Positions 31,507-39,653 of a stretch of 48,307 nucleotides of DNA are shown here, piece by piece. A program made the position numbers and the translations under genes. Position 1 is the stretch's first letter. Every line of letters begins with the position of its first letter. Origin of the DNA: Saccharofermentans sp. (GTDB taxonomy: Bacteria > Bacillota_A > Clostridia > Saccharofermentanales > Saccharofermentanaceae); assembly GCA_024695565.1 (NCBI GenBank), contig JAILHX010000051.1:1-48307 (forward strand), written 5' to 3'. The notes beneath the pieces are model-generated. The model did no database searches. It was not told the DNA's origin and saw nothing but the letters and a program-made list of their open reading frames with translations.

Positions 31507-32726
31507 CCCTGTCTCTTCTTCGTGAAGTTGAATATAGCCTTATCCTGGGTAAGGTTGATATTCTTTATAACCTTGACTACTTTGCGGATTCCCGTTGAGA
31601 ACAGCGCGATGATTCCCGCGATGAGAACTGCGATCAGTTTTCCGGTGTTGTCGCTGCTGCTGCTCGATCTCGAAGAACGGCTCTCAAATATAAACGGCAG
31701 GGTTGCCTTAAACACGAAGAACAATCCGATCGTTGCAGCGATTCCGACGACAACAAGAAGAGTATAGAAGAGTATCTTGTTCCACGGAATTCCGCACACA
31801 ACTTTACCGGTGTCGCCGTTGACCAGGATCGTGTTGTGCTTGCCCTTGTATTTGAACGTGATGAACCATGCAGGAAGCATCGCATAGACCATGTCGTTGT
31901 CGAGCTTAAGAGAAGGGCTCGAGCTGATGACTTTCTTAGCGCTGGCCTTAACGCTGCCTATAGCATCGTTGTCGAAGTACTCTGTTGCGCGAAGAAGAGT
32001 TGCATGTCTTAAGTCGCTGTAAGTAACGTCAGAGATATTCGAATAGAAGCCTGCGAGATAGTCATCGTCGAACGGCTTTAAGCGTGTGAGGTCGAACGGC
32101 TCAAGTCTCGAGCTGCTCTCATCTGATAATGCCTCTGATGCGTCGATCGGAAGATTCCTGAGCTTCATTTTGCCCGCGCGGCCGAAGTATCTGGTGACGG
32201 AATTCTTGCCGCTCTTTACCTGTCCCTGTATGACGACGGCGTTTGCAAAATCGGCATTTACTACCCAGTACGGAATGTAGATTCCGCGCACCAGGTTAGG
32301 CGAGAAATTCTTGATCTCCCTGGGAACGAAGATACCCTTGCCGACCTTCTCTCTTACGAGTTCGATCGCCCTCTCCTTTGTGACAGAAAAGGGGAGCACG
32401 AACTCGGGGCACTTCTGCTTTGCGATCCTGCTGAATACGACGTTGGGATTGCCGCAGTAGATGCAGGTCGTTGATGCTTCGGTTCCGTTGATGATGATCT
32501 CACCGCCGCACTCGCTGCATTGATAAACGTAGCAGTCCATGAGCTGCTCTTCTTTGGAGTTATAAACTTCCTGAGCTGATTTTGCCTTCAGATCCTGTCT
32601 ATATTCTTTGGATTCAGCCTGGATTTCATCAGGTCTGAATGATCCGCCGCATGCGCCGCAGCATAACATCTGAGACTGCGGATCGAAGACCAGCGCATGA
32701 CCGCAATTCCTACATAAAGTTGCCAT
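31503..32726 (-). CDS. zinc-ribbon membrane protein
   Basis: 407 residues. Two zinc ribbons lie at the N terminus: C5-C8 with C22-C26 (LCRNCG, CCGACG), and CSECGG with CIYCGN near residues 70-95. A long soluble region with beta character follows (about 110-310), then two membrane helices (about 318-345 and 365-385). This resembles the TFIIB-zinc-ribbon/YdjL-like proteins of Bacillota, whose function is unclear. It has a promoter and a GGGGAAAA ribosome site, and is coupled to the 150-residue membrane protein downstream. The N-terminal part faces the cytosol by the absence of any signal sequence. Confidence 0.85.
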   Translation of the reverse strand: MATLCRNCGHALVFDPQSQMLCCGACGGSFRPDEIQAESKEYRQDLKAKSAQEVYNSKEEQLMDCYVYQCSECGGEIIINGTEASTTCIYCGNPNVVFSRIAKQKCPEFVLPFSVTKERAIELVREKVGKGIFVPREIKNFSPNLVRGIYIPYWVVNADFANAVVIQGQVKSGKNSVTRYFGRAGKMKLRNLPIDASEALSDESSSRLEPFDLTRLKPFDDDYLAGFYSNISDVTYSDLRHATLLRATEYFDNDAIGSVKASAKKVISSSPSLKLDNDMVYAMLPAWFITFKYKGKHNTILVNGDTGKVVCGIPWNKILFYTLLVVVGIAATIGLFFVFKATLPFIFESRSSRSSSSSDNTGKLIAVLIAGIIALFSTGIRKVVKVIKNINLTQDKAIFNFTKKRQG

Positions 32727-32776
32727 AGATTTTCCCCTTATCCCCTTTGTGATAACAGCTTATTCCATTGCTGAAT

Positions 32777-32804
32777 ATTTTATATTATTTGGGCGGCAAA
32801 TCAA
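32777..32804 (-). promoter_or_regulatory. promoter of the zinc-ribbon operon
   Basis: On the minus strand, TTGATT (32799-32804), a 16-base spacer, and TAAAAT (32777-32782). Confidence 0.55.
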
Positions 32805-32827
32805 GATTTTTTGAACGCGATCCGTCC

Positions 32828-32899
32828 TGTTTTCGAGTTCGCGAAAACATCAAGGCGGAAAGTAATATAATTAGAAAATGAGCCGGACACCCCGTGTCC
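32828..32899 (+). promoter_or_regulatory. regulatory region of the membrane HTH gene
   Basis: TGTTTTCG (32828-32835) pairs with CGAAAACA (32842-32849), overlapping a CGAAAACAT motif. TATAAT at 32866-32871 is a likely -10. GGACAC-CCC-GTGTCC (32885-32899) is a perfect 6-base hairpin right after the predicted start of transcription, a possible autoregulatory operator. Confidence 0.5.
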
Positions 32900-32992
32900 A
32901 AAGCCCCGTAAAACGGCAATTCTCGCTTTGTGTCGTGTTAATTTTCGAGGGCCGGGCGTAATCTGACATTGACCGAAAGGAGGCGCCGGACT

Positions 32993-34099
32993 TTGGATCA
33001 GAAGAAGATAGGGCAGTTTCTCAAGAAGCTCCGCAATGAGAAGGGAATAACCCAGGAAGAACTTGCCGGGCATTTTAATGTCAGCAACAGATCTGTCTCG
33101 AGATGGGAGACGGGCAAGAATCTTCCTGACATCTCACTGCTGGTTGAGATAGCTGATTTTTACGATGTTGATGTCAGAGAGATCATCGACGGGGAGAGGA
33201 AAAGCGAGATGATGGATAAAGAGGTAAGAGAGGTCGCCGATAAGATGGCGGTCTATGCAGGCAACGAGAAAGGCAAGTTATTAAGATCTATCCAGATAGC
33301 GGGAATAGCGGGAGTGCTGATAACGCTCATAGCACTTGTCCTGCAGACGATAAGTTATGAACCGGATATCAGAAGATCGTCTGCGGTCTTGTTGACTTTT
33401 ATAGCGTTTATCATCATGGGAATGATCACGCTCTATGTAACAGGACTTTTGCAGAAGATAACCAAACACAGAAAGCTCGTTAAGGCCATAAAGATAACCA
33501 CCATAGTGCTCATGGCCCTGGCCGCCCATTATGTGCTCATGGTAGTGGTTATTATCGGATTGTTCGCAGTATCTATTTACAGCGCGAAAGTTGAAGTAAG
33601 TACAGACCCCGGTGATTACAACACGTATTTCCACCACCAGGAAGCAAACGAATACCATATGGGTAATTATGAAGACTATGATGTATTCCCCCAGACTCTG
33701 GATGCTGAAGTCAAAGAATTCCACTTCACCTACTATAACCCCTGGGATCCCCAGTACATTGTATACATGACGCTGGATTATGAAGACCAATACGACGAGG
33801 AAATTGCAAGGCTTACCAAGATCGGCGTGGACGGTGAATACGTCAATTACTATTCTGTCACCGGCGAGCCTGACGGATATGATCTCGTAGCCATGAAGGC
33901 CGATGATTACAGCGGTTTTGTCTATGCCATGATCCCCGAAAATACTGCGGACAACACAGAGATCACTTATGTCGGCATAACCTTCTGCAATTATTCCCTG
34001 GATGTTGACGTTCACGAATACATGAAGGATGAATACCTCCTGGCGGGCTTTGATGCCACTGAAGATAATCCCTACAGAAAAGAAGCCTTAGGAGAATAA
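32993..34099 (+). CDS. XRE-family helix-turn-helix regulator with membrane and extracytoplasmic domains
   Basis: 369 residues from a TTG start that lies nine bases after AAAGGAGG; an upstream TTG at 32969 lies before this site. Residues about 5-60 are a Cro/XRE helix-turn-helix (GITQEELAGHFNVSNRSVSRWETGK). A charged linker leads to three to four membrane helices (about 105-210). A 150-residue extracytoplasmic part follows, rich in D, E and Y. It resembles membrane-anchored one-component regulators. It may read an extracellular signal and regulate the nearby nitroreductase or its own promoter hairpin; this is inference. 'VYAM' and 'DYSGFVY' strands suggest a compact C-terminal domain of unknown fold. 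Confidence 0.88.
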   Translation: MDQKKIGQFLKKLRNEKGITQEELAGHFNVSNRSVSRWETGKNLPDISLLVEIADFYDVDVREIIDGERKSEMMDKEVREVADKMAVYAGNEKGKLLRSIQIAGIAGVLITLIALVLQTISYEPDIRRSSAVLLTFIAFIIMGMITLYVTGLLQKITKHRKLVKAIKITTIVLMALAAHYVLMVVVIIGLFAVSIYSAKVEVSTDPGDYNTYFHHQEANEYHMGNYEDYDVFPQTLDAEVKEFHFTYYNPWDPQYIVYMTLDYEDQYDEEIARLTKIGVDGEYVNYYSVTGEPDGYDLVAMKADDYSGFVYAMIPENTADNTEITYVGITFCNYSLDVDVHEYMKDEYLLAGFDATEDNPYRKEALGE

Positions 34100-34128
34100 A
34101 AAACAACCCATCTGATATACATTTTTGC

Positions 34129-34168
34129 TGTTATCGTGGAAAATAAATTATCACTTGATAACAGGAGG
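34129..34168 (+). promoter_or_regulatory. hairpins adjoining the second nitroreductase ribosome site
   Basis: TGTTATC (34129-34135) pairs with GATAACA (34157-34163), which touches the ribosome site AGGAGG (34163-34168). Alternatively TTATC (34148-34152) pairs with GATAA (34157-34161). Either would put the site at the edge of a stem. Confidence 0.45.
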
Positions 34169-34177
34169 ACAGACGTA

Positions 34178-34696
34178 ATGAATGAGGTATTAAAGAACCT
34201 GGAAACAAGAAGAAGCTGCAGAAACTTCAAGCCTGACATGGTCAGCACTGAAGACCTTCAGGCAATCGTCAGGGCAGGCACATATGCAGCCAACGGCAAG
34301 GGCCTCCAGAGCCCCATCATCATCGCAGTCACCGACAAGGAGATGCGTGATGCGATCGCCGAAGAGAACCGCAAGATCGGCGGCTGGGAGCACGACTCAT
34401 TCTACGGCGCGCCCGTCATCATCATCGTTATCGCAAACAAGGAAGCACCCACATATGTCTACGACGGCTCACTCGTTCTCGGCAATATGATGACCGCCGC
34501 TGAGAGCCTCGGCCTCGCAAGCATCTGGATCCACAGAGCAAAGCAGGAATTCGACTCCGACTTCGGCAAGAACATCCTCGCCAAGCTCGGCATCGAAGGC
34601 GACTACGAAGGCATCGGCCACCTCGCACTGGGCTACGCAGCAGAGCCTGCAAAGGAAGCCGCACCGCGCAACGAAGGCCGCGTATATTACATCTGA
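34178..34696 (+). CDS. nitroreductase family flavoprotein (second copy)
   Basis: 172 residues. An N-terminal NLETRRSCRNF segment gives the FMN phosphate contacts. It also has AGTYAANGKGLQSP, GAPVIIIVIANKE, and the long SLGLASIWIHRAK helix and ALGYAAEPAKEAAPR tail typical of nitroreductases. It is cytosolic and dimeric by family knowledge, and reduces nitro, quinone or related compounds with NAD(P)H; the substrate is unknown. ATG 34178 follows AGGAGG; an upstream GTG at 34136 precedes that site and is not used. It probably lies in the same transcript as the membrane regulator. It is clearly different in sequence from the copy at 21183. Confidence 0.9.
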   Translation: MNEVLKNLETRRSCRNFKPDMVSTEDLQAIVRAGTYAANGKGLQSPIIIAVTDKEMRDAIAEENRKIGGWEHDSFYGAPVIIIVIANKEAPTYVYDGSLVLGNMMTAAESLGLASIWIHRAKQEFDSDFGKNILAKLGIEGDYEGIGHLALGYAAEPAKEAAPRNEGRVYYI

Positions 34697-34720
34697 GAAC
34701 AATAATGCAGTTTATTCCCG

Positions 34721-34750
34721 GGACCGCCTCGATTTTGAAGCGGTCCTTTT
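34721..34750 (+). terminator. terminator of the second nitroreductase gene
   Basis: GGACCGC (34721-34727) pairs with GCGGTCC (34740-34746), followed by TTTT. Confidence 0.82.
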
Positions 34751-34859
34751 AGTTTGTGCTTTTGCGTAAGACTGGCTTCAAGGAACCCAAGGAAGTCAGC
34801 CGGAACCGGTTTTCGGGGTCAAGTTTCGAGCGCCCGGAAAAAGTTACATTCGTAAAAAG

Positions 34860-34896
34860 TATATAGTTATATACGAAAAAACTATATAGAAAATCG
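34860..34896. repeat. TATATA inverted repeats
   Basis: GTATATA-GT-TATATAC is a palindrome, and the overlapping TATATAGTT pairs with AACTATATAG after an AAAAA spacer. It lies in the 230-base gap between the nitroreductase terminator and the SDR promoter. Confidence 0.45.
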
Positions 34897-34937
34897 AGCA
34901 TAAATCACTCATATATTACTAAGCCGCTTTCCCGAAG

Positions 34938-34947
34938 TTGCTATAAT
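34938..34947 (+). promoter_or_regulatory. extended -10 promoter of the SDR / alcohol dehydrogenase operon
   Basis: TTGCTATAAT, identical to the aldo/keto reductase promoter core at 1900-1909, with the ribosome site AGGGAGG downstream. No good -35. Confidence 0.65.
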
Positions 34948-34978
34948 CCCTATTAGCACACATTAGGGAGGTCAGGTC

Positions 34979-35707
34979 ATGTTAAATCTCAGGGGAAGAT
35001 GGGCACTCATCACAGGTGCATCCAGAGGCATCGGAAGACTTGCTGCCAAGGCGATGGCAGAGAGAGGATGCAATCTGATCCTTCAGAGCAGAGATACTGC
35101 GCACACCGCTTCACTCGAAGATGAGATCCAGGATATGGGTGCATTCTGCTACTCTTATGCTTGCGACTTGAACGATATTTCTTCAGTAAAGAAGATGCTC
35201 GAAGAGATCGACAAGATCGGTGTGGATGTTGACATCGTACTCAACAACGCAGGACTTCAGATCGCATACAGGACGGATTACTACGATACTCCTGTCGACG
35301 ATTACACAACAAGTTTTAACGTCAATACGATCGCTCCCGCCATGATCTGCTATCACTATCTTCCGAAGATGATCGAACATGGTTTCGGCCGTATCGTCAA
35401 CACGACGAGCGGTATCGACAAAGAGCCTGAGCAGGCAGGATATTCAGCTGCAAAAGCAGCGCTCGATAAGATCACGAAGGACATGGCATCAAGGCTCGAA
35501 GGAACGGGCGTTGCAATGAACCTCACAGATCCCGGCTGGTGCAGAACTGACTTGGGCGGCCCCAATGCTCCGAACGCACCGGAGAGCGCTGTCCCGGGTG
35601 TCCTCGTCGGAGCATTTGTTGACGACACTGTAAACGGTCAGATATTCCACGCACAGGACTTCGCGGGAATGACCCTCGAAGAAGCAGTAGACAGCCTCAA
35701 GTATTAA
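34979..35707 (+). CDS. SDR-family NAD(P)-dependent oxidoreductase
   Basis: 242 residues, cytosolic, classical short-chain dehydrogenase. The nucleotide-binding TGASRGIG is at about 12-19 and NNAG at 89-92. The catalytic residues are S144, Y155 and K159 (YSAAK). A basic residue after the first strand (SRD) suggests NADPH. The substrate is unknown. It is followed 19 bases later by an iron-dependent alcohol dehydrogenase, so the pair may reduce and reoxidise related aldehydes or ketones. The start has AGGGAGG and a strong extended -10 promoter. Confidence 0.92.
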   Translation: MLNLRGRWALITGASRGIGRLAAKAMAERGCNLILQSRDTAHTASLEDEIQDMGAFCYSYACDLNDISSVKKMLEEIDKIGVDVDIVLNNAGLQIAYRTDYYDTPVDDYTTSFNVNTIAPAMICYHYLPKMIEHGFGRIVNTTSGIDKEPEQAGYSAAKAALDKITKDMASRLEGTGVAMNLTDPGWCRTDLGGPNAPNAPESAVPGVLVGAFVDDTVNGQIFHAQDFAGMTLEEAVDSLKY

Positions 35708-35726
35708 GAACACAAAGGAGAACCGC

Positions 35727-36878
35727 ATGGAAAACTTTACTTTCTATTCACCCACAAAGTTCGTATTCGGCAGGAACACTGAAGCTGAAGCAGGCAGGCT
35801 CGTTAAGGCTTTCGGCGGAAGCAAAGTCCTCATTCATTACGGTGGCGGAAGCGTTGTCCGTTCAGGTCTTTTGGACAGGGTAAAGGCATCTCTTGATTCG
35901 GAAGGAATCCCCTATGTCGAGCTCGGAGGAGTTAAGCCTAATCCGAGAAGCGGACTCGTTTATGAAGGCATCGACCTCTGCAAAAAAGAGGGTGTTGATT
36001 TTGTCCTCGCAGTAGGCGGCGGCAGCTCCATTGATTCATCCAAGGCGATCGCTGCAGGCGTTGTATACGACGGCGATTTCTGGGACTTCTACTGCGGCAA
36101 GCCAATCGAGAAGGCTCTGCCCGTAGGCACCGTTCTCACCATCGCAGCTGCAGGCAGCGAAGGCTCAGGCGACTCCGTTATCACGAAGGAAGAAGGCATG
36201 TATAAGCGCGGTGCGAGCGGCGAAGGGATCCGCCCGAAGTTCTCCATTCTGAATCCTGAACTTACACAGACTCTTCCCTCATATCAGACTGCATGCGGAA
36301 TCACTGACATCATGGCTCACCTCTATGAGCGTTACCTCACAAATTCCAGGGACGTCGAAGTTACCGACAGACTTATCGAAGCTCTCCTCATCACGATGAA
36401 GAACGAAGGTCCCAAGGTAATCGCAGATCCCGATAACTATGAAGCACGCGCAAACATCATGTGGGCAGGCACTATGGCTCACACGAATTCATGCGGTGTT
36501 GGCAGATCACAGGACTGGAACAGCCACAACATCGAGCACGAGCTTTCCGCTCTCTACGACTGCGCTCACGGCGCAGGCCTCGCAGTCACGATGCCCGCAG
36601 TCTTCAAGTACGTAATGGATCACGACGTTGCTCGTTTCGAGCAGGCTGCAAAGAGAGTCTGGGGTGTTGAGACAGCCGAAGAGGGAATCGAAGCATTCAA
36701 GTCATTCCTGATCTCAATTGGCATGCCTTCAACATTGGGCGAGCTCGGCGGCAAGGCGGAAGACATTCCTACACTCGTTAAGAACCTCTGCTACGGCGAT
36801 GGCAGGACCGGTTCCATCTCAGGCTTCGTAACTCTTGACGAGAACGACTGCGCGAAGATCTACGAGATGATGATTTAA
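35727..36878 (+). CDS. iron-containing alcohol dehydrogenase (YqhD/BdhA-like)
   Basis: 383 residues, cytosolic, NADPH-dependent by similarity. It has GGGS at 97-100 in the nucleotide site, and the metal ligands fall exactly where they do in YqhD: D194, H198, H267 and H281. The N-terminal ENFTFYSPTKFVFG is typical of the butanol dehydrogenase branch. It reduces aldehydes such as butyraldehyde or methylglyoxal-type compounds to alcohols. It forms an operon with the SDR gene (19-base gap, AAAGGAG ribosome site). The bidirectional terminator at 36981 ends it. Confidence 0.94.
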   Translation: MENFTFYSPTKFVFGRNTEAEAGRLVKAFGGSKVLIHYGGGSVVRSGLLDRVKASLDSEGIPYVELGGVKPNPRSGLVYEGIDLCKKEGVDFVLAVGGGSSIDSSKAIAAGVVYDGDFWDFYCGKPIEKALPVGTVLTIAAAGSEGSGDSVITKEEGMYKRGASGEGIRPKFSILNPELTQTLPSYQTACGITDIMAHLYERYLTNSRDVEVTDRLIEALLITMKNEGPKVIADPDNYEARANIMWAGTMAHTNSCGVGRSQDWNSHNIEHELSALYDCAHGAGLAVTMPAVFKYVMDHDVARFEQAAKRVWGVETAEEGIEAFKSFLISIGMPSTLGELGGKAEDIPTLVKNLCYGDGRTGSISGFVTLDENDCAKIYEMMI

Positions 36879-36977
36879 AACAAAATTCCTTAAATCATTT
36901 CAGGTTGATTTCAACTTCGGGTCTGATAATTCAATCATCAGGAACGACAAATTAGTTCTCATACCCTCCCCCAAAAA

Positions 36978-37020
36978 CAAAGGGGCTGTCCCGATAAGTG
37001 ACAGCCCCTCTTCTGTTTTA
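36978..37020. terminator. bidirectional terminator between convergent genes
   Basis: AGGGGCTGTC (36981-36990) pairs with GACAGCCCCT (37000-37009). There is an A run on the left and CTTCTGTTTT on the right, so it serves both sides. Confidence 0.85.
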
Positions 37021-37043
37021 TTATCAAAAATCGTCCGCCCAAA

Positions 37044-37163
37044 CAGCGTCTGCATTTTGTCTCACTTTTATCGGCCATTTTGTTAGCTGAAAAGTTGGAT
37101 TTTGCCAAAATCCAACTTTTTGTCCAACTTTTTGGCCGCAAATTGTCAGCTAAAATGCTGACG
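37044..37163. repeat. second copy of the TTAGCTAAC-type nested palindrome
   Basis: AAAAGTTGGATTTTG pairs with AAAATCCAACTTTT around 37089-37119, and GTCAGC-TAAAAT-GCTGAC lies at 37145-37162. The order of elements and several words (TTTTGTTAGCT, CAAATTGT, AAAATGCTGACG) match the locus at 9151-9266, so the two are related copies. Both lie between convergent genes. Confidence 0.75.
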
Positions 37164-37175
37164 AGGAATAAAGCT

Positions 37176-37868
37176 TTATTTGTCTTTCTCGAAAACCACC
37201 AATCCGCATTCATACGGGTGATCTAAGATCACGACTTTTTTGCCCTTGGTCCTGTGCTTGAAGAGAAGTGCCGAGATCAGGATGTCGCCTGCGCCGCCGA
37301 GGATCATGATCACTGAGAATATCATCAGGATCGGGTTGGCGAGGAAGACGCATATTATTCCCGGAATGAATCCCAAGATCGTCATGGGCATCATGGAGCC
37401 CAGAATGTAGATGGGCTTTGAGAGCGGCACTTTGCAGGTGCAGTAGGGTGTAAGCATCTGCACGACGAATCCGAACTCGATGTCTTTTAAGTGATTCTTG
37501 GTGCCAAAAGACCAGAACAGGCCGTGGATTCCTTCGTGTACCACGATGCCGACCGCCATGATTACGATCACGATAATAAAGCTCACAGGCACGGGCCAGG
37601 GCATCGTCTCAAATCCGCCGTAGATATCCGTACCGTTATGCAGCACATATAAAGCAATAACAATTGCGATGAAGGGGAGAGTTGCCAGGAGACCTACAGT
37701 GTTTGCCGTAATAAGACTGATCGTAAGATCGACGCGCTTATAACCGCTGCCCTCTAATTCTGCGACAATCTTATTGAAGTTCTCGACCCTTTTCTTCTCG
37801 GCTTCTGTGAGCTCACGCTTATCTTTGCCGACCTGATTTTCGGGCGTTTTCTTATCCTGCTCTTCCAT
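37176..37868 (-). CDS. DUF3267 family membrane protein, putative zinc metalloprotease
   Basis: 230 residues from the ATG at 37868, which follows GGGAGGAGC. The N-terminal 50 residues are charged and helical. Four to five membrane helices follow (about 55-75, 95-115, 160-180, 185-205). The second contains HEGIH, an HExxH metal site, typical of the putative zincin peptidases of DUF3267. The substrate and function are unknown; intramembrane or membrane-adjacent proteolysis is a reasonable guess. It is divergent from corA, whose start lies 113 bases away on the other strand. Confidence 0.82.
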   Translation of the reverse strand: MEEQDKKTPENQVGKDKRELTEAEKKRVENFNKIVAELEGSGYKRVDLTISLITANTVGLLATLPFIAIVIALYVLHNGTDIYGGFETMPWPVPVSFIIVIVIMAVGIVVHEGIHGLFWSFGTKNHLKDIEFGFVVQMLTPYCTCKVPLSKPIYILGSMMPMTILGFIPGIICVFLANPILMIFSVIMILGGAGDILISALLFKHRTKGKKVVILDHPYECGLVVFEKDK

Positions 37869-37981
37869 GAAGCTCCTCCCGCCATGTAAACACAAGGGAA
37901 TGATACCACTCTTTACAGTGGTTATTTTCGCGATTTTAATATACTCTATTGACGGTAAAGTTATTCGGAGGGAAAAGTGCC

Positions 37982-38899
37982 GTGTATTACTTGATTGAAG
38001 AGACATTGCGCAAAGTGTCGCGTGATGAGATTAAGAGCAGGGACAAGCAGTTTGTCGCAGTCCTTACTTTCGATGAATGGCTGAAGGCCAAGGACAGCTT
38101 CGAGATGGGAATCGACATCGATCCCGATCCGAACGATATCTTCCTGACAAAAGCAGAAGTCAACTACGATTCCGTCACGGGTTCATTTGCAGTTCCTGAC
38201 AGGAACAATCCTTCTGCCGACGACCTCAAGTTTGCATTCGTTCTGGATGAGAAGGGCATCGTATTCATTGATGACAACGACACTGCAGAGAAGATCATTC
38301 AGGGCATCCAGCGCACCAAGAAGTGGAAGCTGCCGAGCCTTGAGCGCTTCCTCTACGACTTTTTGGACTACATCGTAAAAGACGACTTAAGACTCATGGA
38401 GAAATATGAGGATGAACTTGATCACATGGAGCAGGCCATCATCGACGGCGACGAGAATCTGCCGTCAGGCCGTCTGAACGACATCAGAAGTGACATCCGT
38501 TATCTGCGCATACACTACGAGCAGCTCATGGATCTCGCACAGGAATTCAATGAGAACGAGAACGGATTCTTCAAGCACGAGAACTTAAGATATTTCAGAC
38601 TGTTCATAGACCGCGCATCGAGACTTCACGACACGGCGATGTCCCTTCGTGACTACACGATGCAGCTGCGAGACCTTTACAAAGCTCACCTGGATATCAA
38701 GCAGAACCGCATCATGACCGTGCTCACGGTCGTAACCACGATCTTCATGCCGCTCACCCTCATCGTAGGCTGGTACGGAATGAACTTCCGCTACATGCCC
38801 GAACTCGAAAACCGTTGGAGCTACCCGATCGTCATCGTTGTGAGCATCGTGATCGTCGTCGGAAGCCTGCTCTTCTTCAAGAAAAAGAAGTGGCTATAA
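37982..38899 (+). CDS. corA: CorA family magnesium transporter
   Basis: 305 residues from a GTG start with CGGAGGG eight bases before it. Residues 1-240 form the cytosolic alpha/beta domain and the long acidic helix (KYEDELDHMEQ, then RDYTMQLRDLYKA). Two membrane helices end the protein (about 245-263 and 275-297), with the signature YGMNF at 265-269 in the loop between them. It is a pentameric Mg2+ (or Co2+/Ni2+) channel by family knowledge. It stands alone; a hairpin follows. It is the second magnesium transporter in the window, next to mgtE. Confidence 0.93.
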   Translation: MYYLIEETLRKVSRDEIKSRDKQFVAVLTFDEWLKAKDSFEMGIDIDPDPNDIFLTKAEVNYDSVTGSFAVPDRNNPSADDLKFAFVLDEKGIVFIDDNDTAEKIIQGIQRTKKWKLPSLERFLYDFLDYIVKDDLRLMEKYEDELDHMEQAIIDGDENLPSGRLNDIRSDIRYLRIHYEQLMDLAQEFNENENGFFKHENLRYFRLFIDRASRLHDTAMSLRDYTMQLRDLYKAHLDIKQNRIMTVLTVVTTIFMPLTLIVGWYGMNFRYMPELENRWSYPIVIVVSIVIVVGSLLFFKKKKWL

Positions 38900-38904
38900 A
38901 TATC

Positions 38905-38987
38905 GGATATTACTCTTTTGCCGCTTCAAACAGGTCCTCGGATGCCAAGGCATCCTGCGGAACTCGCGGCTCAAAAGAGTAATATCC
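38905..38987. repeat. long 83-base inverted repeat after corA
   Basis: GGATATTACTCTTTT (38905-38919) pairs perfectly with AAAAGAGTAATATCC (38973-38987), with GCCGC/GCGGC continuing the stem. The inner part holds a second perfect hairpin, GGATGCC-AA-GGCATCC. No T run follows, and it ends 24 bases before the methyltransferase start. It is a foldback element or a structured leader. Confidence 0.75.
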
Positions 38988-39011
38988 TCAACATAAAGAA
39001 AGAAAAGTGAA

Positions 39012-39653
39012 TTGATCAATCCATTCGTAGTCATATCCAACAGAATCGCGTGCAGCCTTGATAACCGCAGGGACAAGAAAGTATGCGGCAAGAAGCTTGG
39101 CGTGTTCGTTCCGACGCCTTTCGCGCGCACGCACGGCGCTACCGGCAGCCAGTCCGCGCCCTATCTCGGATTGGATATTGTCCTTAGTGACTTAAAGCTC
39201 GATCAGGGCGAATCCTTTATTGACATCGGCTGCGGCAAGGGCCGCGTTCTCGCTTATCTCGTGAGCAAAGGTTTCAAGGGTAAGATCACCGGCGTTGAGC
39301 TCAATCCCCAGGTTGCTTCAGTCGCGCGAAGCTGGACTTCGAATTACAGGAATATCGAGATCATCGAAGGCGATGCGTTCGGCGTTGATTTCAATAACTA
39401 CACGGTGCTGTTCATGTACCGTCCGATGGATATGGATACGTTCATCATGTTCGTAAATCTTCTCGAGATGACGCTCAAAAAAGAGATCAAACTCTATTAC
39501 TACGCAGACGGCGAGAGCGGCTTCTACCTTAACGAGAGACCCGGCTGGAACATGCTGATCCGCGAAGATATCTACAAAGCCGGCGGCTACTATATTCACA
39601 AGATCCCCCAGAGATATTCCGTGTGGATCTACAGACCGGCAGTGACTGAGTGA
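39012..39653 (+). CDS. class I SAM-dependent methyltransferase
   Basis: 213 residues from a TTG start (39012); no ATG or GTG start is available in frame before the first conserved block, and the upstream stop is 15 bases away, so TTG is the best choice, though with a weak ribosome site. Motif I is FIDIGCGKGR near residue 70, followed by the acidic GVELNPQ end of strand 2. The N-terminal 65 residues include ARTHGATGSQSAPYLG, a segment seen in small Rossmann methyltransferases of unknown target. The substrate is unknown. Its end overlaps a 58-codon ORF on the other strand by 25 bases. Confidence 0.8.
   Translation: MINPFVVISNRIACSLDNRRDKKVCGKKLGVFVPTPFARTHGATGSQSAPYLGLDIVLSDLKLDQGESFIDIGCGKGRVLAYLVSKGFKGKITGVELNPQVASVARSWTSNYRNIEIIEGDAFGVDFNNYTVLFMYRPMDMDTFIMFVNLLEMTLKKEIKLYYYADGESGFYLNERPGWNMLIREDIYKAGGYYIHKIPQRYSVWIYRPAVTE

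Noticed and set aside
33281..34015. 244-codon ORF on the minus strand opposite the membrane HTH gene
   Set aside because: The plus-strand gene has a clear HTH and membrane helices; the antisense product is a codon-bias shadow.
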